This document shows, in pieces, positions 1 through 6,706 of a stretch of 64,000 bases of DNA; position 1 is the first letter of the stretch, and every line of letters begins with the position of its first letter. The notes under the pieces were generated by a model that ran no database searches, had not been told where the DNA came from, and saw only the letters and a program-made list of their open reading frames with translations. The DNA is from Streptomyces ficellus. Lineage in GTDB: Bacteria; Actinomycetota; Actinomycetes; Streptomycetales; Streptomycetaceae. Location of the stretch: assembly GCF_030406405.1 (NCBI RefSeq), contig NZ_JAUEPL010000007.1, forward strand, positions 124,001 through 188,000, read 5' to 3'. A program made the position numbers and the translations under genes.

Positions 1-563
1 CCGCCGCACTCAGCCTTGCCCGCTCGCGCCGTTCCAAGCGCGCCGCGGCCATCGCCGTGCCCACCACCGCTCTGGCGGCGGGCATGCTGTGGTTCTTCCG
101 CGACCCCGAGCGCGAGATCGCGCAGGGGCGGGTCATCTCGCCCGCCGACGGCGTGGTGCAGAGCATCATGCCGTGGAAGGACGGGCGTACCCGGGTCGCC
201 ATCTTCATGAGCCCGCTGAACGTCCACGTCAACCGCGCCCCGCTGGCGGGCACGGTGACGTCCGTCGAGCACGTGCCCGGCGGTTTCGTGCCGGCGTTCA
301 ACAAGGAGAGCGAGAACAACGAGCGCGTTGTCTGGCACTTCGACACCGAGCTCGGTGACATCGAGATGGTGCAGATCGCGGGCGCGGTCGCCCGTCGCAT
401 CGTGCCGTACATCCCCCAGGGGACCAAGGTCGAGCAGGGCGAGCGTATTGGTCTGATCCGCTTCGGATCGCGCGTTGACATCTACCTTCCGGAAGGTGTC
501 GACGTCGCTGTCGAGGTCGGTCAGACCACGACCGCGGGGGTGACTCGAATTGACCGTGATTGA
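1..563 (+). CDS. psd: phosphatidylserine decarboxylase (5' truncated by window edge)
   Basis: Membrane-associated pyruvoyl enzyme that converts phosphatidylserine to phosphatidylethanolamine. The frame is open to the left edge, so the N-terminus is missing. A GTG at 57 is internal, not a convincing start. Visible family blocks are WFFRDPER, SPADG and SPLNVHVNR. RFGSRVD near the C-terminus holds the Gly-Ser pair at which these proenzymes self-cleave to make the pyruvoyl group. The short C-terminal form resembles the archaeal-type Psd of actinomycetes. Its stop overlaps the next gene, pssA, which makes its substrate, so the two enzymes are translationally coupled. Confidence 0.93.
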   Translation, partial: AALSLARSRRSKRAAAIAVPTTALAAGMLWFFRDPEREIAQGRVISPADGVVQSIMPWKDGRTRVAIFMSPLNVHVNRAPLAGTVTSVEHVPGGFVPAFNKESENNERVVWHFDTELGDIEMVQIAGAVARRIVPYIPQGTKVEQGERIGLIRFGSRVDIYLPEGVDVAVEVGQTTTAGVTRIDRD

Positions 564-1419
564 TCCTGAGACCCCGGCCAACTGGGTCGCGGACGCCGAG
601 GCGGACGCCGCCGAGGAAGCCGAGGAGATGCCGCTGTCACTGCGGCTCTCAATAGCGGACACGCTTACCCTCGGTAACGCGACCTGCGGTTTCATGGCCG
701 TGTACTTCACCACCACCGGCATCCTGATCCCGCACCTCACGGGCAGCGACGAGACCGGCATGGCGCGGCACTCCGCCGCGACGGCCGTGATCCTGATGCT
801 GTGCGCGGCGGTCTTCGACCTGTTCGACGGGCTCGTGGCGCGCAAGCTCCGCAGCTCGCCGATGGGCGCCGAGCTGGACAACCTGTCGGACCTGATCAGC
901 TTCGGTCTGGCCCCGGCGTACTTCGTCCTCGTCTACGGGATGGTCGCGGACGACGCGCACCAGCGGGTCTCCGCGGTGGCCGCGATCGTGGTGCTGCTGG
1001 CGGTGGTGCTACGCCTGGCCAGGTTCAGCTGCGTGACCATGAAGGACGGCATGTTCCAGGGCATGCCCTCCCCCTTCGGGGCGCTGACGGTGGTCTCCAT
1101 CGTGCTGCTGGAGCTGCCGTTCATCCCGACGCTGCTGGCGATCATCGGTACGGCGTGGCTGATGGTGAGCCGGGTCGAGTACCCCAAGCCGCGGGGCGTT
1201 CTCGCGGTGGCGATGCTCAGCTGGATCGTCGGCGCGATGGGCCTGCTGGCCGCGTGGGCGTTCGACGCGCCGGGCGGGCAGCTGCTGCTCCAGACCGGCT
1301 GCGCGCTCCAGGTGGTGCTGGGCGCCGTGATCCCCCTCTTCGCGACGGCCCGGCGGGTGAACACCTTCCGCGACAACCGGCGCGAGAGCCGGGAGGCGCG
1401 GGCGGCGCAGCTGCCGTAG
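550..1419 (+). CDS. pssA: CDP-diacylglycerol--serine O-phosphatidyltransferase
   Basis: Integral membrane enzyme that makes phosphatidylserine from CDP-diacylglycerol and serine. The CDP-alcohol phosphotransferase signature D-G-x2-A-R-x8-G-x3-D-x3-D starts near residue 93 (DGLVARK ... GAELDNLSD). Several hydrophobic segments surround it. The called start is TTG at 550, inside the end of psd (14-nt overlap); a GTG at 556 is an alternative. The roughly 35-residue acidic N-terminal tail (Glu/Ala-rich) before the first membrane segment is longer than the catalytic core needs. It forms a two-gene phosphatidylethanolamine operon with psd and is followed by a strong terminator. Confidence 0.93.
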   Translation: MTVIDPETPANWVADAEADAAEEAEEMPLSLRLSIADTLTLGNATCGFMAVYFTTTGILIPHLTGSDETGMARHSAATAVILMLCAAVFDLFDGLVARKLRSSPMGAELDNLSDLISFGLAPAYFVLVYGMVADDAHQRVSAVAAIVVLLAVVLRLARFSCVTMKDGMFQGMPSPFGALTVVSIVLLELPFIPTLLAIIGTAWLMVSRVEYPKPRGVLAVAMLSWIVGAMGLLAAWAFDAPGGQLLLQTGCALQVVLGAVIPLFATARRVNTFRDNRRESREARAAQLP

Positions 1420-1441
1420 TCCTGGCGTAGGTCTGGCGTAG
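1417..1441 (+). repeat. 11-nt tandem repeat carrying three TAG stops
   Basis: Starting with the pssA stop, TAG recurs at 1417, 1428 and 1439, an exact 11-nt period in a GGCGTAGGTCT-like unit. Because 11 is not a multiple of 3, the three TAGs close all three forward frames. Confidence 0.8.
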
Positions 1442-1476
1442 GTCTGCCTTGGACCTGCCTGGCGGGAAGTGTGAGG

Positions 1477-1512
1477 AAGGGCCCGGGTGCGGGGAACCGC
1501 ATCCGGGCCCTT
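1477..1512 (+). terminator. strong hairpin terminator after pssA
   Basis: A 16-bp stem (AAGGGCCCGGGTGCGG paired with CCGCATCCGGGCCCTT, one G-T pair) with a GGAA loop, followed by TTTCG. It lies 57 nt after the pssA stop and fits an intrinsic terminator of the high-GC type. Confidence 0.85.
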
Positions 1513-1604
1513 TCGCGTGCGGGCCATGACAGCGATGTCTTATTTGGCATGGATCATCACGCTTTGGGCACCTCGGTTCTGAGTACTGACCGAAAGGAGC
1601 CACC

Positions 1605-1874
1605 ATGGTCATCAGGAAGTTCCACGAGATGGGCGTGCGCAGCGAGCACGCGTACATGGCCGCCTTCGCGTCCATCGGCCTCTCCATCGCCAGCTGGGCC
1701 GGGTCCCTCAAGCTGGAGCCCGGCACAGGACTCGCCCGCGCCGACCGGTGGGGCATATTCGTCGGCCAATGGGCACCCACGTTCTTCGGCCTCGGGCTCG
1801 CTCTGTCCCACTACGAGCAGCACGACGGCACCCTCGTCGTCGACACCCGGGAAGTCCGCAGAGAGGCCGCCTAG
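1605..1874 (+). CDS. small hypothetical membrane protein, 89 aa
   Basis: Function not recognised. The start ATG has a clear ribosome binding site (AAAGGAG, 1591-1597). Residues about 17-35 (AAFASIGLSIASWAGSL) and 48-66 (GIFVGQWAPTFFGLGLAL) are hydrophobic, so two membrane passes are likely, with a charged C-terminal tail. It stands alone between two terminators and is convergent with glycerate kinase. Confidence 0.75.
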   Translation: MVIRKFHEMGVRSEHAYMAAFASIGLSIASWAGSLKLEPGTGLARADRWGIFVGQWAPTFFGLGLALSHYEQHDGTLVVDTREVRREAA

Positions 1875-1918
1875 CCGCACAGTGGCAGCCGCAGCCGCTC
1901 AGGGGGCGGGCGGCGGCC

Positions 1919-1953
1919 CGGCCCGGCACGGTGCATGCCACCGTGCCGGGCCG
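1919..1953. terminator. perfect 15-bp bidirectional hairpin
   Basis: CGGCCCGGCACGGTG, loop CATGC, then the exact complement CACCGTGCCGGGCCG. It sits between the convergent 1605-1874 gene and the glycerate kinase gene, so it probably terminates both. Confidence 0.8.
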
Positions 1954-2013
1954 TGGCGTTCACAGCGCGGCACGGCGTCCGGCTCGGGGCTCTGACGCTC
2001 TGCGCCCTGCGCT

Positions 2014-3168
2014 CTACGTCAGGAAGTCGCGGGCGATGTTCGCCGCGACGCGTTCCAGCAGCGGGCCGGCCTCCGCGATGCACCTGGCGGTGTCCGGTTC
2101 GATCTCCGTCAGCGCGTAGGCGCGGCGGATGCCCGCCCGGCCCAGGGCCTCCGGCGGCAGGGCGAGACGGCCGCAGACGGCGACCACCTCGACACCGGCC
2201 GCGCGGGCGGCCGCGGCGACCCCCGCCGGGGCCTTGCCGTGCAGGGTCTGCTCGTCCAGGGAGCCCTCGCCGGTGATGACCAGCGTGGCGCGGGCGAGGG
2301 CCGGGGCGAAGCCCAGGACGTCCAGCATGACGTCGATGCCGGGGCGGAAGCTCGCGCCGAGGCCGACGAGCGCCCCGTAGCCGATGCCGCCCGCGGCGCC
2401 CGCGCCCGGCGACTCGGCGAGCTCGGTGGCCCGGGAGCCGATCGCGTCGGCCAGCACGGAGGCGAAGTGGGCCAGGGCCGCGTCCAGCTCGGCCACGTCC
2501 TCCGGCGAGGCGCCCTTCTGCGGCCCGTACACGGCCGGAGCGCCCTTGGGCCCCGTCAGCGGGTTGTCGACGTCGCTGGCGAGCACCAGGTCCACGTCCT
2601 GGAAGCGGGCGTCGAGGCCGGACAGGTCGGCGGTCGCGAGATCCTTCAGGGCGCCGCCCCCCGGGCCGACGGGCTTGCCGTCCGCGTCCAGGAACCGGGC
2701 GCCCAGCGCGGCCAGCATGCCGGCGCCGCCGTCCGTGGTGGCGCTGCCGCCCACGCCGAAGACGATGGTGCGCGCGCCCGCGTCGAGCGCGGCGCGCAGC
2801 AGCTCACCGGAGCCGTACGTGGTGGACGTCAGCGGTGCGAAGACGCCCTCGGGCAGCAGCTGGAGCCCGGACGCCTCGGCCATCTCCACCACGGCCGTGG
2901 CGCCGCGCAGCGCGTACGCCGCGGTCACCGGTTCGCCGAGCGGCCCGGTCACCCGTACCTCACGCCGCTCGAACCCGGCCGCCACCGCGGCCGCGACCGT
3001 GCCGTCGCCGCCGTCCGCGACGGGCAGGGTCTCCACCTCGATCCCGGGGACGACGTGCCGGAGCCCGGCCGTCACCCGCTCCGCGACCTGTACGGCCGTG
3101 AGCGAACCCTTGAACTTGTCAGCCGCGACGAGCACGCGCGCGGCCTCAGTTACTGCTCCGTCCGTCAC
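2014..3168 (-). CDS. glycerate kinase
   Basis: ATP-dependent kinase of the GarK/GlxK family, which phosphorylates D-glycerate, typically to 2-phosphoglycerate. The 384-residue length fits the family. Family blocks seen are AADKFKGSLTA near the N-terminus, VADGGDGT, GVGGSATTDGGAGML, DVDNPL and GAAGGIGYG. The start is GTG at 3168, preceded by AAGG; the upstream ATG at 3175 runs into a stop at once. No glyoxylate carboligase or tartronate genes are nearby, so its pathway here is open. Confidence 0.9.
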   Translation of the reverse strand: MTDGAVTEAARVLVAADKFKGSLTAVQVAERVTAGLRHVVPGIEVETLPVADGGDGTVAAAVAAGFERREVRVTGPLGEPVTAAYALRGATAVVEMAEASGLQLLPEGVFAPLTSTTYGSGELLRAALDAGARTIVFGVGGSATTDGGAGMLAALGARFLDADGKPVGPGGGALKDLATADLSGLDARFQDVDLVLASDVDNPLTGPKGAPAVYGPQKGASPEDVAELDAALAHFASVLADAIGSRATELAESPGAGAAGGIGYGALVGLGASFRPGIDVMLDVLGFAPALARATLVITGEGSLDEQTLHGKAPAGVAAAARAAGVEVVAVCGRLALPPEALGRAGIRRAYALTEIEPDTARCIAEAGPLLERVAANIARDFLT

Positions 3169-3346
3169 CCTTGCATCCCTTGCTTTCGAACAGGCAGTCG
3201 CGCCGACGCCGACCCTATCCGTACGGTCTGACGGTGGCCAGTCCCCGCCGCTGGTCAGGGGCGCGGCGCGGGGCTGAGTCGGGAGCGTCCGGACGGGGTC
3301 CGGCGCCCGGGTCGCGGGCGTGGGCCATTCGTGTGACGCTGCCATC

Positions 3347-3634
3347 ATGACGTGGGCATCGTGGACGACGACCGATGTGTACACGGGACGTGGCGGGGTT
3401 CGTACCGACGAGCTGGGCATCGTCACGGGCAACGTCACCGTGCACACCACATGGGCGGACGGCGAGGCGCAGATCGCCGTCCAGTACAGCGGGGCGTCCG
3501 AGTGGTTCACCATGACGGGCAGCCCCGTGCCGTGCCACTCCGAGAAGGACAGCAGGATCCTGCACGAGGCGGTGGTGGAGACCGTACGGGCGGGCGGCGG
3601 GGCCGTCGTACCGTCCTCCGTGCCGTCGGCGTGA
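3347..3634 (+). CDS. hypothetical protein coupled to ADP-ribosylglycohydrolase, 95 aa
   Basis: Not recognised. A small soluble protein with no signal or membrane segment, rich in Thr/Trp at the start (TWASWTTTDVY). ATG at 3347 is preferred over GTG at 3320. It ends in a GTGA overlap with the next gene, so it is translated together with the ADP-ribosylglycohydrolase and may be its partner; that link is inference from gene order only. Confidence 0.7.
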   Translation: MTWASWTTTDVYTGRGGVRTDELGIVTGNVTVHTTWADGEAQIAVQYSGASEWFTMTGSPVPCHSEKDSRILHEAVVETVRAGGGAVVPSSVPSA

Positions 3635-4725
3635 ACGGGCCGCCGCTCGCGGACCGCATCCTCGGCGGCTGGTCCGGGCGCATCGCCGGGAACATGCTGG
3701 GCAAACCGGTGGAGCGCGGCGACCACTGGACACGGGACCGGATCGACCGGTACCTGCGCGCGACACACGCCCTGCCCCTGACCGACTACCTCCCCGAGCC
3801 GCCGCCGGACGCCTCCGGAGCCGGTTTCGAGCTGCGCCCCGAGTGGCGCGAGTGCGTACGCGGCCGCGTCCACGGCAGCTGCCGCGACGACGACGTGGAC
3901 TACGCGATCCTCGCGCTGCACCTGCTGGAGACGCACGGGTTCGCCTTCACCACGGAGCAGGTCGGCGAGCTGTGGCTGCTGCGGCTGCCCTTCCGGCAGA
4001 CGTTCACCGCCGAACGGGCCGCCTACCGCAACCTCGTGGGCGGCCTGAAACCGCCGCTGACCGCGACGTACGACAACCCGTACCAGGAGTGGATCGGCGC
4101 CCTCATCCGCGCCGACGTCTTCGGCTGGACCTCCCCCGGCGACCCGCGCCGTGCCGCCGCTCTGGCCCGCCGCGACGCGGTGCTCTCCCACACGGGCAAC
4201 GGCGTGTACGGCGCGATGTGGGCGGCCGCCCTGACCGCGGCGGCGTTCACGGCCGCCGGTCCGCGCGCCGCTGTCGAAACGGCGCTGGAGCGCATCCCCG
4301 CGAGCAGCCGCCTCGCCCGCGTGGTCCGGCACGTGGTGGCGCTCCACGAGGCGGGCGTGAGCTGGCCGGACGCGCTCACGGAGGCGGAGCGGGAGACGTC
4401 GGGGCTGCACTGGATCCACACGCTCCCGAACGCCGCGGTCATCACGGCGGGGCTGCTGTACGGGGCGGGCGACTTCAGCCGGACCATCGCGCTCACGGTC
4501 CGCGGCGGCCTCGACACCGACTCCAACGGCGCCACCGCCGGTTCCGTCGCGGGCGTGCTGTGCGGGGCGTCGGGCATCCCGCGCCACTGGACGGACCCGC
4601 TGGAGGACCGGGTGCGCAGCGCGGTGTTCGGCTTCGACGGCGTACGCATCGGTGAACTGGCCGAGCGGACGCTCGCCCTGAGCGGGCCCGGGGACGGCAC
4701 CGAGCGGGAACTGAGCGCGAACTGA
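3631..4725 (+). CDS. ADP-ribosylglycohydrolase family protein
   Basis: Predicted to cleave ADP-ribosyl bonds (protein ADP-ribose, O-acetyl-ADP-ribose or related substrates) with a two-Mg centre, like DraG/ARH enzymes. Two metal-binding blocks are visible: RDDDVDYAILAL near residues 88-100 and GLDTDSNGATAGSVAG near residue 294. The N-terminal GGWSGRIAGNMLGKPVE block matches the family's glycine-rich opening. The 364-residue length is normal. GTG at 3631 overlaps the stop of the 95-aa gene by four bases. Substrate is not predictable from sequence alone; the Nudix and Sir2 genes just downstream suggest ADP-ribose metabolism. Confidence 0.85.
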   Translation: MNGPPLADRILGGWSGRIAGNMLGKPVERGDHWTRDRIDRYLRATHALPLTDYLPEPPPDASGAGFELRPEWRECVRGRVHGSCRDDDVDYAILALHLLETHGFAFTTEQVGELWLLRLPFRQTFTAERAAYRNLVGGLKPPLTATYDNPYQEWIGALIRADVFGWTSPGDPRRAAALARRDAVLSHTGNGVYGAMWAAALTAAAFTAAGPRAAVETALERIPASSRLARVVRHVVALHEAGVSWPDALTEAERETSGLHWIHTLPNAAVITAGLLYGAGDFSRTIALTVRGGLDTDSNGATAGSVAGVLCGASGIPRHWTDPLEDRVRSAVFGFDGVRIGELAERTLALSGPGDGTERELSAN

Positions 4726-4748
4726 GCGGGACCGAGCGGGAACTGAGC
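4701..4748 (+). repeat. short direct repeats over the stop of the ADP-ribosylglycohydrolase gene
   Basis: GAACTGAGCG occurs three times and ACCGAGCGGGAACTGAGCG twice (4701-4719, 4730-4748), flanking the true stop at 4723. Adjacent CTGAGCG copies are 11 nt apart. Confidence 0.7.
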
Positions 4749-4775
4749 GTCCACCGAAGCGGCGTGAGTCGGCAC

Positions 4776-4781
4776 TAAGCT
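4776..4781 (+). promoter_or_regulatory. candidate -10 box TAAGCT of a leaderless Nudix gene
   Basis: TAAGCT ends 7 nt before the GTG start at 4789 and no Shine-Dalgarno sequence is present, as expected for transcription starting at the start codon. The -35 region is unremarkable. Confidence 0.4.
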
Positions 4782-4788
4782 GACCGGT

Positions 4789-5292
4789 GTGACCACCTCC
4801 GATTACGCCGCGTACATCGCCGGTCTCCCCCGCGTCCTGGCCGGTGCCGCCGCCCTGTTCCGCGACGGCGAGGGCCGTGTCCTGCTCGTGGAGCCCAACT
4901 ACCGCGAGGGCTGGGCGCTGCCCGGCGGGACCATCGAGTCCGACGCGGGCGAGACCCCGCGCGAGGGCGCGCGGCGGGAGACGCTGGAGGAGATCGGCCT
5001 GGACGTGGAGCTGGGGCCGCTGCTCGCGGTGGACTGGGTGCACGGGCCCGGGCGGCCGCCGATCGTGGCGTACGTGTACGACGGCGGGGTGCTGAGCGGC
5101 GAGCAGTTCCGGGCGATCCGGCTCCAGGAGGCGGAGCTGATCTCGTGGAAGCTGGTGGAGCGCGAGGAGCTGCCGACGTATCTGCTCGGGTCGCTGGGCT
5201 TCCGCGTGATGTCCGCGCTGGACGCGCTGGACGCGCCGGCGGACGGCTGCCGGGGCGCGGTGGAGCTGGTGAACGGCCGCCCGGTGCGCTGA
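4789..5292 (+). CDS. Nudix hydrolase
   Basis: Hydrolyses a nucleoside diphosphate linked to another group. The Nudix box begins at [10 protein letters not shown] and continues [16 protein letters not shown]; the glycine-to-first-Glu spacing is two residues longer than the standard G-x5-E form, and the catalytic REx2EExG core is intact. 167 aa, no signal peptide. It lies between the ADP-ribosylglycohydrolase and Sir2 genes on the same strand. ADP-ribose or O-acetyl-ADP-ribose is therefore a plausible substrate, but the box alone does not fix it. The start lacks an RBS and is probably leaderless. Confidence 0.88.
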   Translation: MTTSDYAAYIAGLPRVLAGAAALFRDGEGRVLLVEPNYREGWALPGGTIESDAGETPREGARRETLEEIGLDVELGPLLAVDWVHGPGRPPIVAYVYDGGVLSGEQFRAIRLQEAELISWKLVEREELPTYLLGSLGFRVMSALDALDAPADGCRGAVELVNGRPVR

Positions 5293-5310
5293 CCGGCGGA
5301 CGACCAGCCC

Positions 5311-5440
5311 CGGTCACCGGTCCCGGTCACTGGTCCCCCGGTCACCGGCCACCGGCCACCGGCCACCGGCCCAGGTCACCGGCACCGGCACCGGCCCAGG
5401 TCACCGGTCCGGTCACGGCCCCCGGCCACCAGTCCCCGGC
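5311..5440. repeat. degenerate GGTCACCGG repeat tract
   Basis: Short units of GGTCACCGG, CCACCGG and CACCGG recur over about 130 bases between the Nudix and Sir2 genes. The tract has no open frame of interest. GGTCACC and its complement both occur, so hairpins are possible. Confidence 0.75.
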
Positions 5441-5473
5441 CGAATCCGTTCGCGGGGCCCGCCCTCCGCTGCG

Positions 5474-5479
5474 TAGCCT
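5474..5479 (+). promoter_or_regulatory. candidate -10 box TAGCCT of a leaderless sir2 gene
   Basis: TAGCCT ends 6 nt before the ATG at 5486; no Shine-Dalgarno sequence lies upstream. TAnnnT at this distance is typical of leaderless streptomycete genes. Confidence 0.5.
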
Positions 5480-5485
5480 CGCGGT

Positions 5486-6202
5486 ATGACTCTCGTCGCG
5501 ATCCTGAGCGGTGCCGGTATCTCCACGGACTCCGGTATCCGTGACTACCGAGGGCCGAACGGCCTGTGGCGGCGCGATCCGGAGGCGGAGAAGCTCGTCA
5601 CGTACGCGTACTACATGGCCGATCCGGAGATCCGGCGCCGGTCCTGGCGGATGCGGCGCGACACCGGGGCGCTGCGGGCCGAGCCGAACGCCGCGCACCG
5701 GGCGATCGCCGAGCTGGAGCGGAGGCCCGGGTTCGCGGTGCGGGTGATCACGCAGAACGTGGACGGGCTGCACCAGCTCGCCGGGATGCCGGAGCGCAAG
5801 GTGCTCGAACTGCACGGCACCGCGCGGGCGGTGGTGTGCACCGGGTGCCACGCGCGGTCCCCGATGGCGGACGCGCTGGCGCGGGTCGAGGCGGGCGAGG
5901 AGGACCCCGCGTGCGAGGCGTGCGGCGGGATCCTCAAGTCGGCGACCGTGATGTTCGGCGAGCGGCTGGACCCGGTGGTGCTGGGCGAGGCCATGGGGAT
6001 CGCCAAGGCCGCCGAGGTGTTCCTCGTGGTGGGCTCGACGCTCCAGGTGCAGCCCGCCGCGTCCCTGGCCGGGATCGCGGCGGAGCACGGGGCGCGGCTG
6101 ATCATCGTGAACGCCGAGCCGACGCCGTACGACGAACTGGCCGACGAGGTCGTGCGGGAACCGATCGGGACCGCCTTGCCCGCGCTCCTCAAACGGCTTT
6201 AG
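5486..6202 (+). CDS. NAD-dependent Sir2-family protein deacylase
   Basis: Removes acyl groups from lysine using NAD, releasing nicotinamide and O-acyl-ADP-ribose. Seen: the NAD loop GAGISTDSGIRDYRG (Arg-Asp-Tyr where many family members have Pro-Asp-Phe), TQNVDGLHQLAG, and catalytic His about 110 in ELHGTA. Two CxxC pairs follow (CTGC near 119 and CEAC) that bind structural zinc, then the GSTLQVQPA block. 238 aa. Because the catalytic His and zinc site are intact, it looks like an ordinary cytosolic deacylase. It overlaps ogt tail to tail by four bases. Confidence 0.92.
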   Translation: MTLVAILSGAGISTDSGIRDYRGPNGLWRRDPEAEKLVTYAYYMADPEIRRRSWRMRRDTGALRAEPNAAHRAIAELERRPGFAVRVITQNVDGLHQLAGMPERKVLELHGTARAVVCTGCHARSPMADALARVEAGEEDPACEACGGILKSATVMFGERLDPVVLGEAMGIAKAAEVFLVVGSTLQVQPAASLAGIAAEHGARLIIVNAEPTPYDELADEVVREPIGTALPALLKRL

Positions 6203-6696
6203 AAAAGGGTCTCCTCCGCGGCTGCGCCGCTTTCGAAGGCGAGCAGGCGCTGCTTGCGGTCGAGGCCGCCGCCGTATCCGGTGAGACTGCCGCTCGCGCC
6301 GATGACGCGGTGGCACGGGACGATGATGCTGACCGGGTTCTTGCCGTTGGCGAGGCCGACGGCGCGGGAGGCGCCGGGTTTGCCGAGGACCACGGCGAGT
6401 TCGCCGTACGAGCGGGTCTCGCCGTACGGGATCTTTCGCAACTCGTCCCAGACTCTGCGCTGGAACGGTGTGCCGGCCAGCTGCAACGGCAGGTCGAAGG
6501 TGGTCAGTTCGCGCGCGTAGTAGGCGTCGAGCTGGCGGATCACCTCGCGGAAGGGACGCGGGTCCGGGTCGCCGAAGGTCTCCTGTGGCGGGCGGTGACG
6601 GTGGTCGGTCATGTACAGCCCGCTGAGGACGCCATCGGTTGCGACGAGTGTCAGGAGGCCGTAGGGGCTGTCGGTGACGGTGTGCTGACGGTTCAT
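6199..6696 (-). CDS. ogt: methylated-DNA--protein-cysteine methyltransferase
   Basis: Suicide repair protein that transfers O6-alkyl groups from guanine to its own cysteine. The active-site motif PCHRV puts the acceptor at Cys128, preceded by the helix-turn-helix block IPYGETRSYGELA and ANGKNPVSIIV. 165 aa, the stand-alone Ogt size. ATG at 6696 is chosen; a TTG one codon earlier is not needed. It starts only 10 nt after the stop of the Ada-AlkA gene on the same strand, so the two repair genes form an operon. Confidence 0.94.
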   Translation of the reverse strand: MNRQHTVTDSPYGLLTLVATDGVLSGLYMTDHRHRPPQETFGDPDPRPFREVIRQLDAYYARELTTFDLPLQLAGTPFQRRVWDELRKIPYGETRSYGELAVVLGKPGASRAVGLANGKNPVSIIVPCHRVIGASGSLTGYGGGLDRKQRLLAFESGAAAEETLF

Positions 6697-6706
6697 CAAG
6701 GTACCT

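Noticed and set aside
2014..5043. 1009-aa minus-strand frame covering glycerate kinase and everything up to the Nudix gene
   Set aside because: Only the C-terminal 384 codons are glycerate kinase; the rest is antisense to the ADP-ribosylglycohydrolase and 95-aa genes and has shadow-like Arg/Gly/Ala composition.
5311..5440. Possible CRISPR-like array in the repeat tract between the Nudix and sir2 genes
   Set aside because: Units are 6-9 nt, irregular and without unique spacers.
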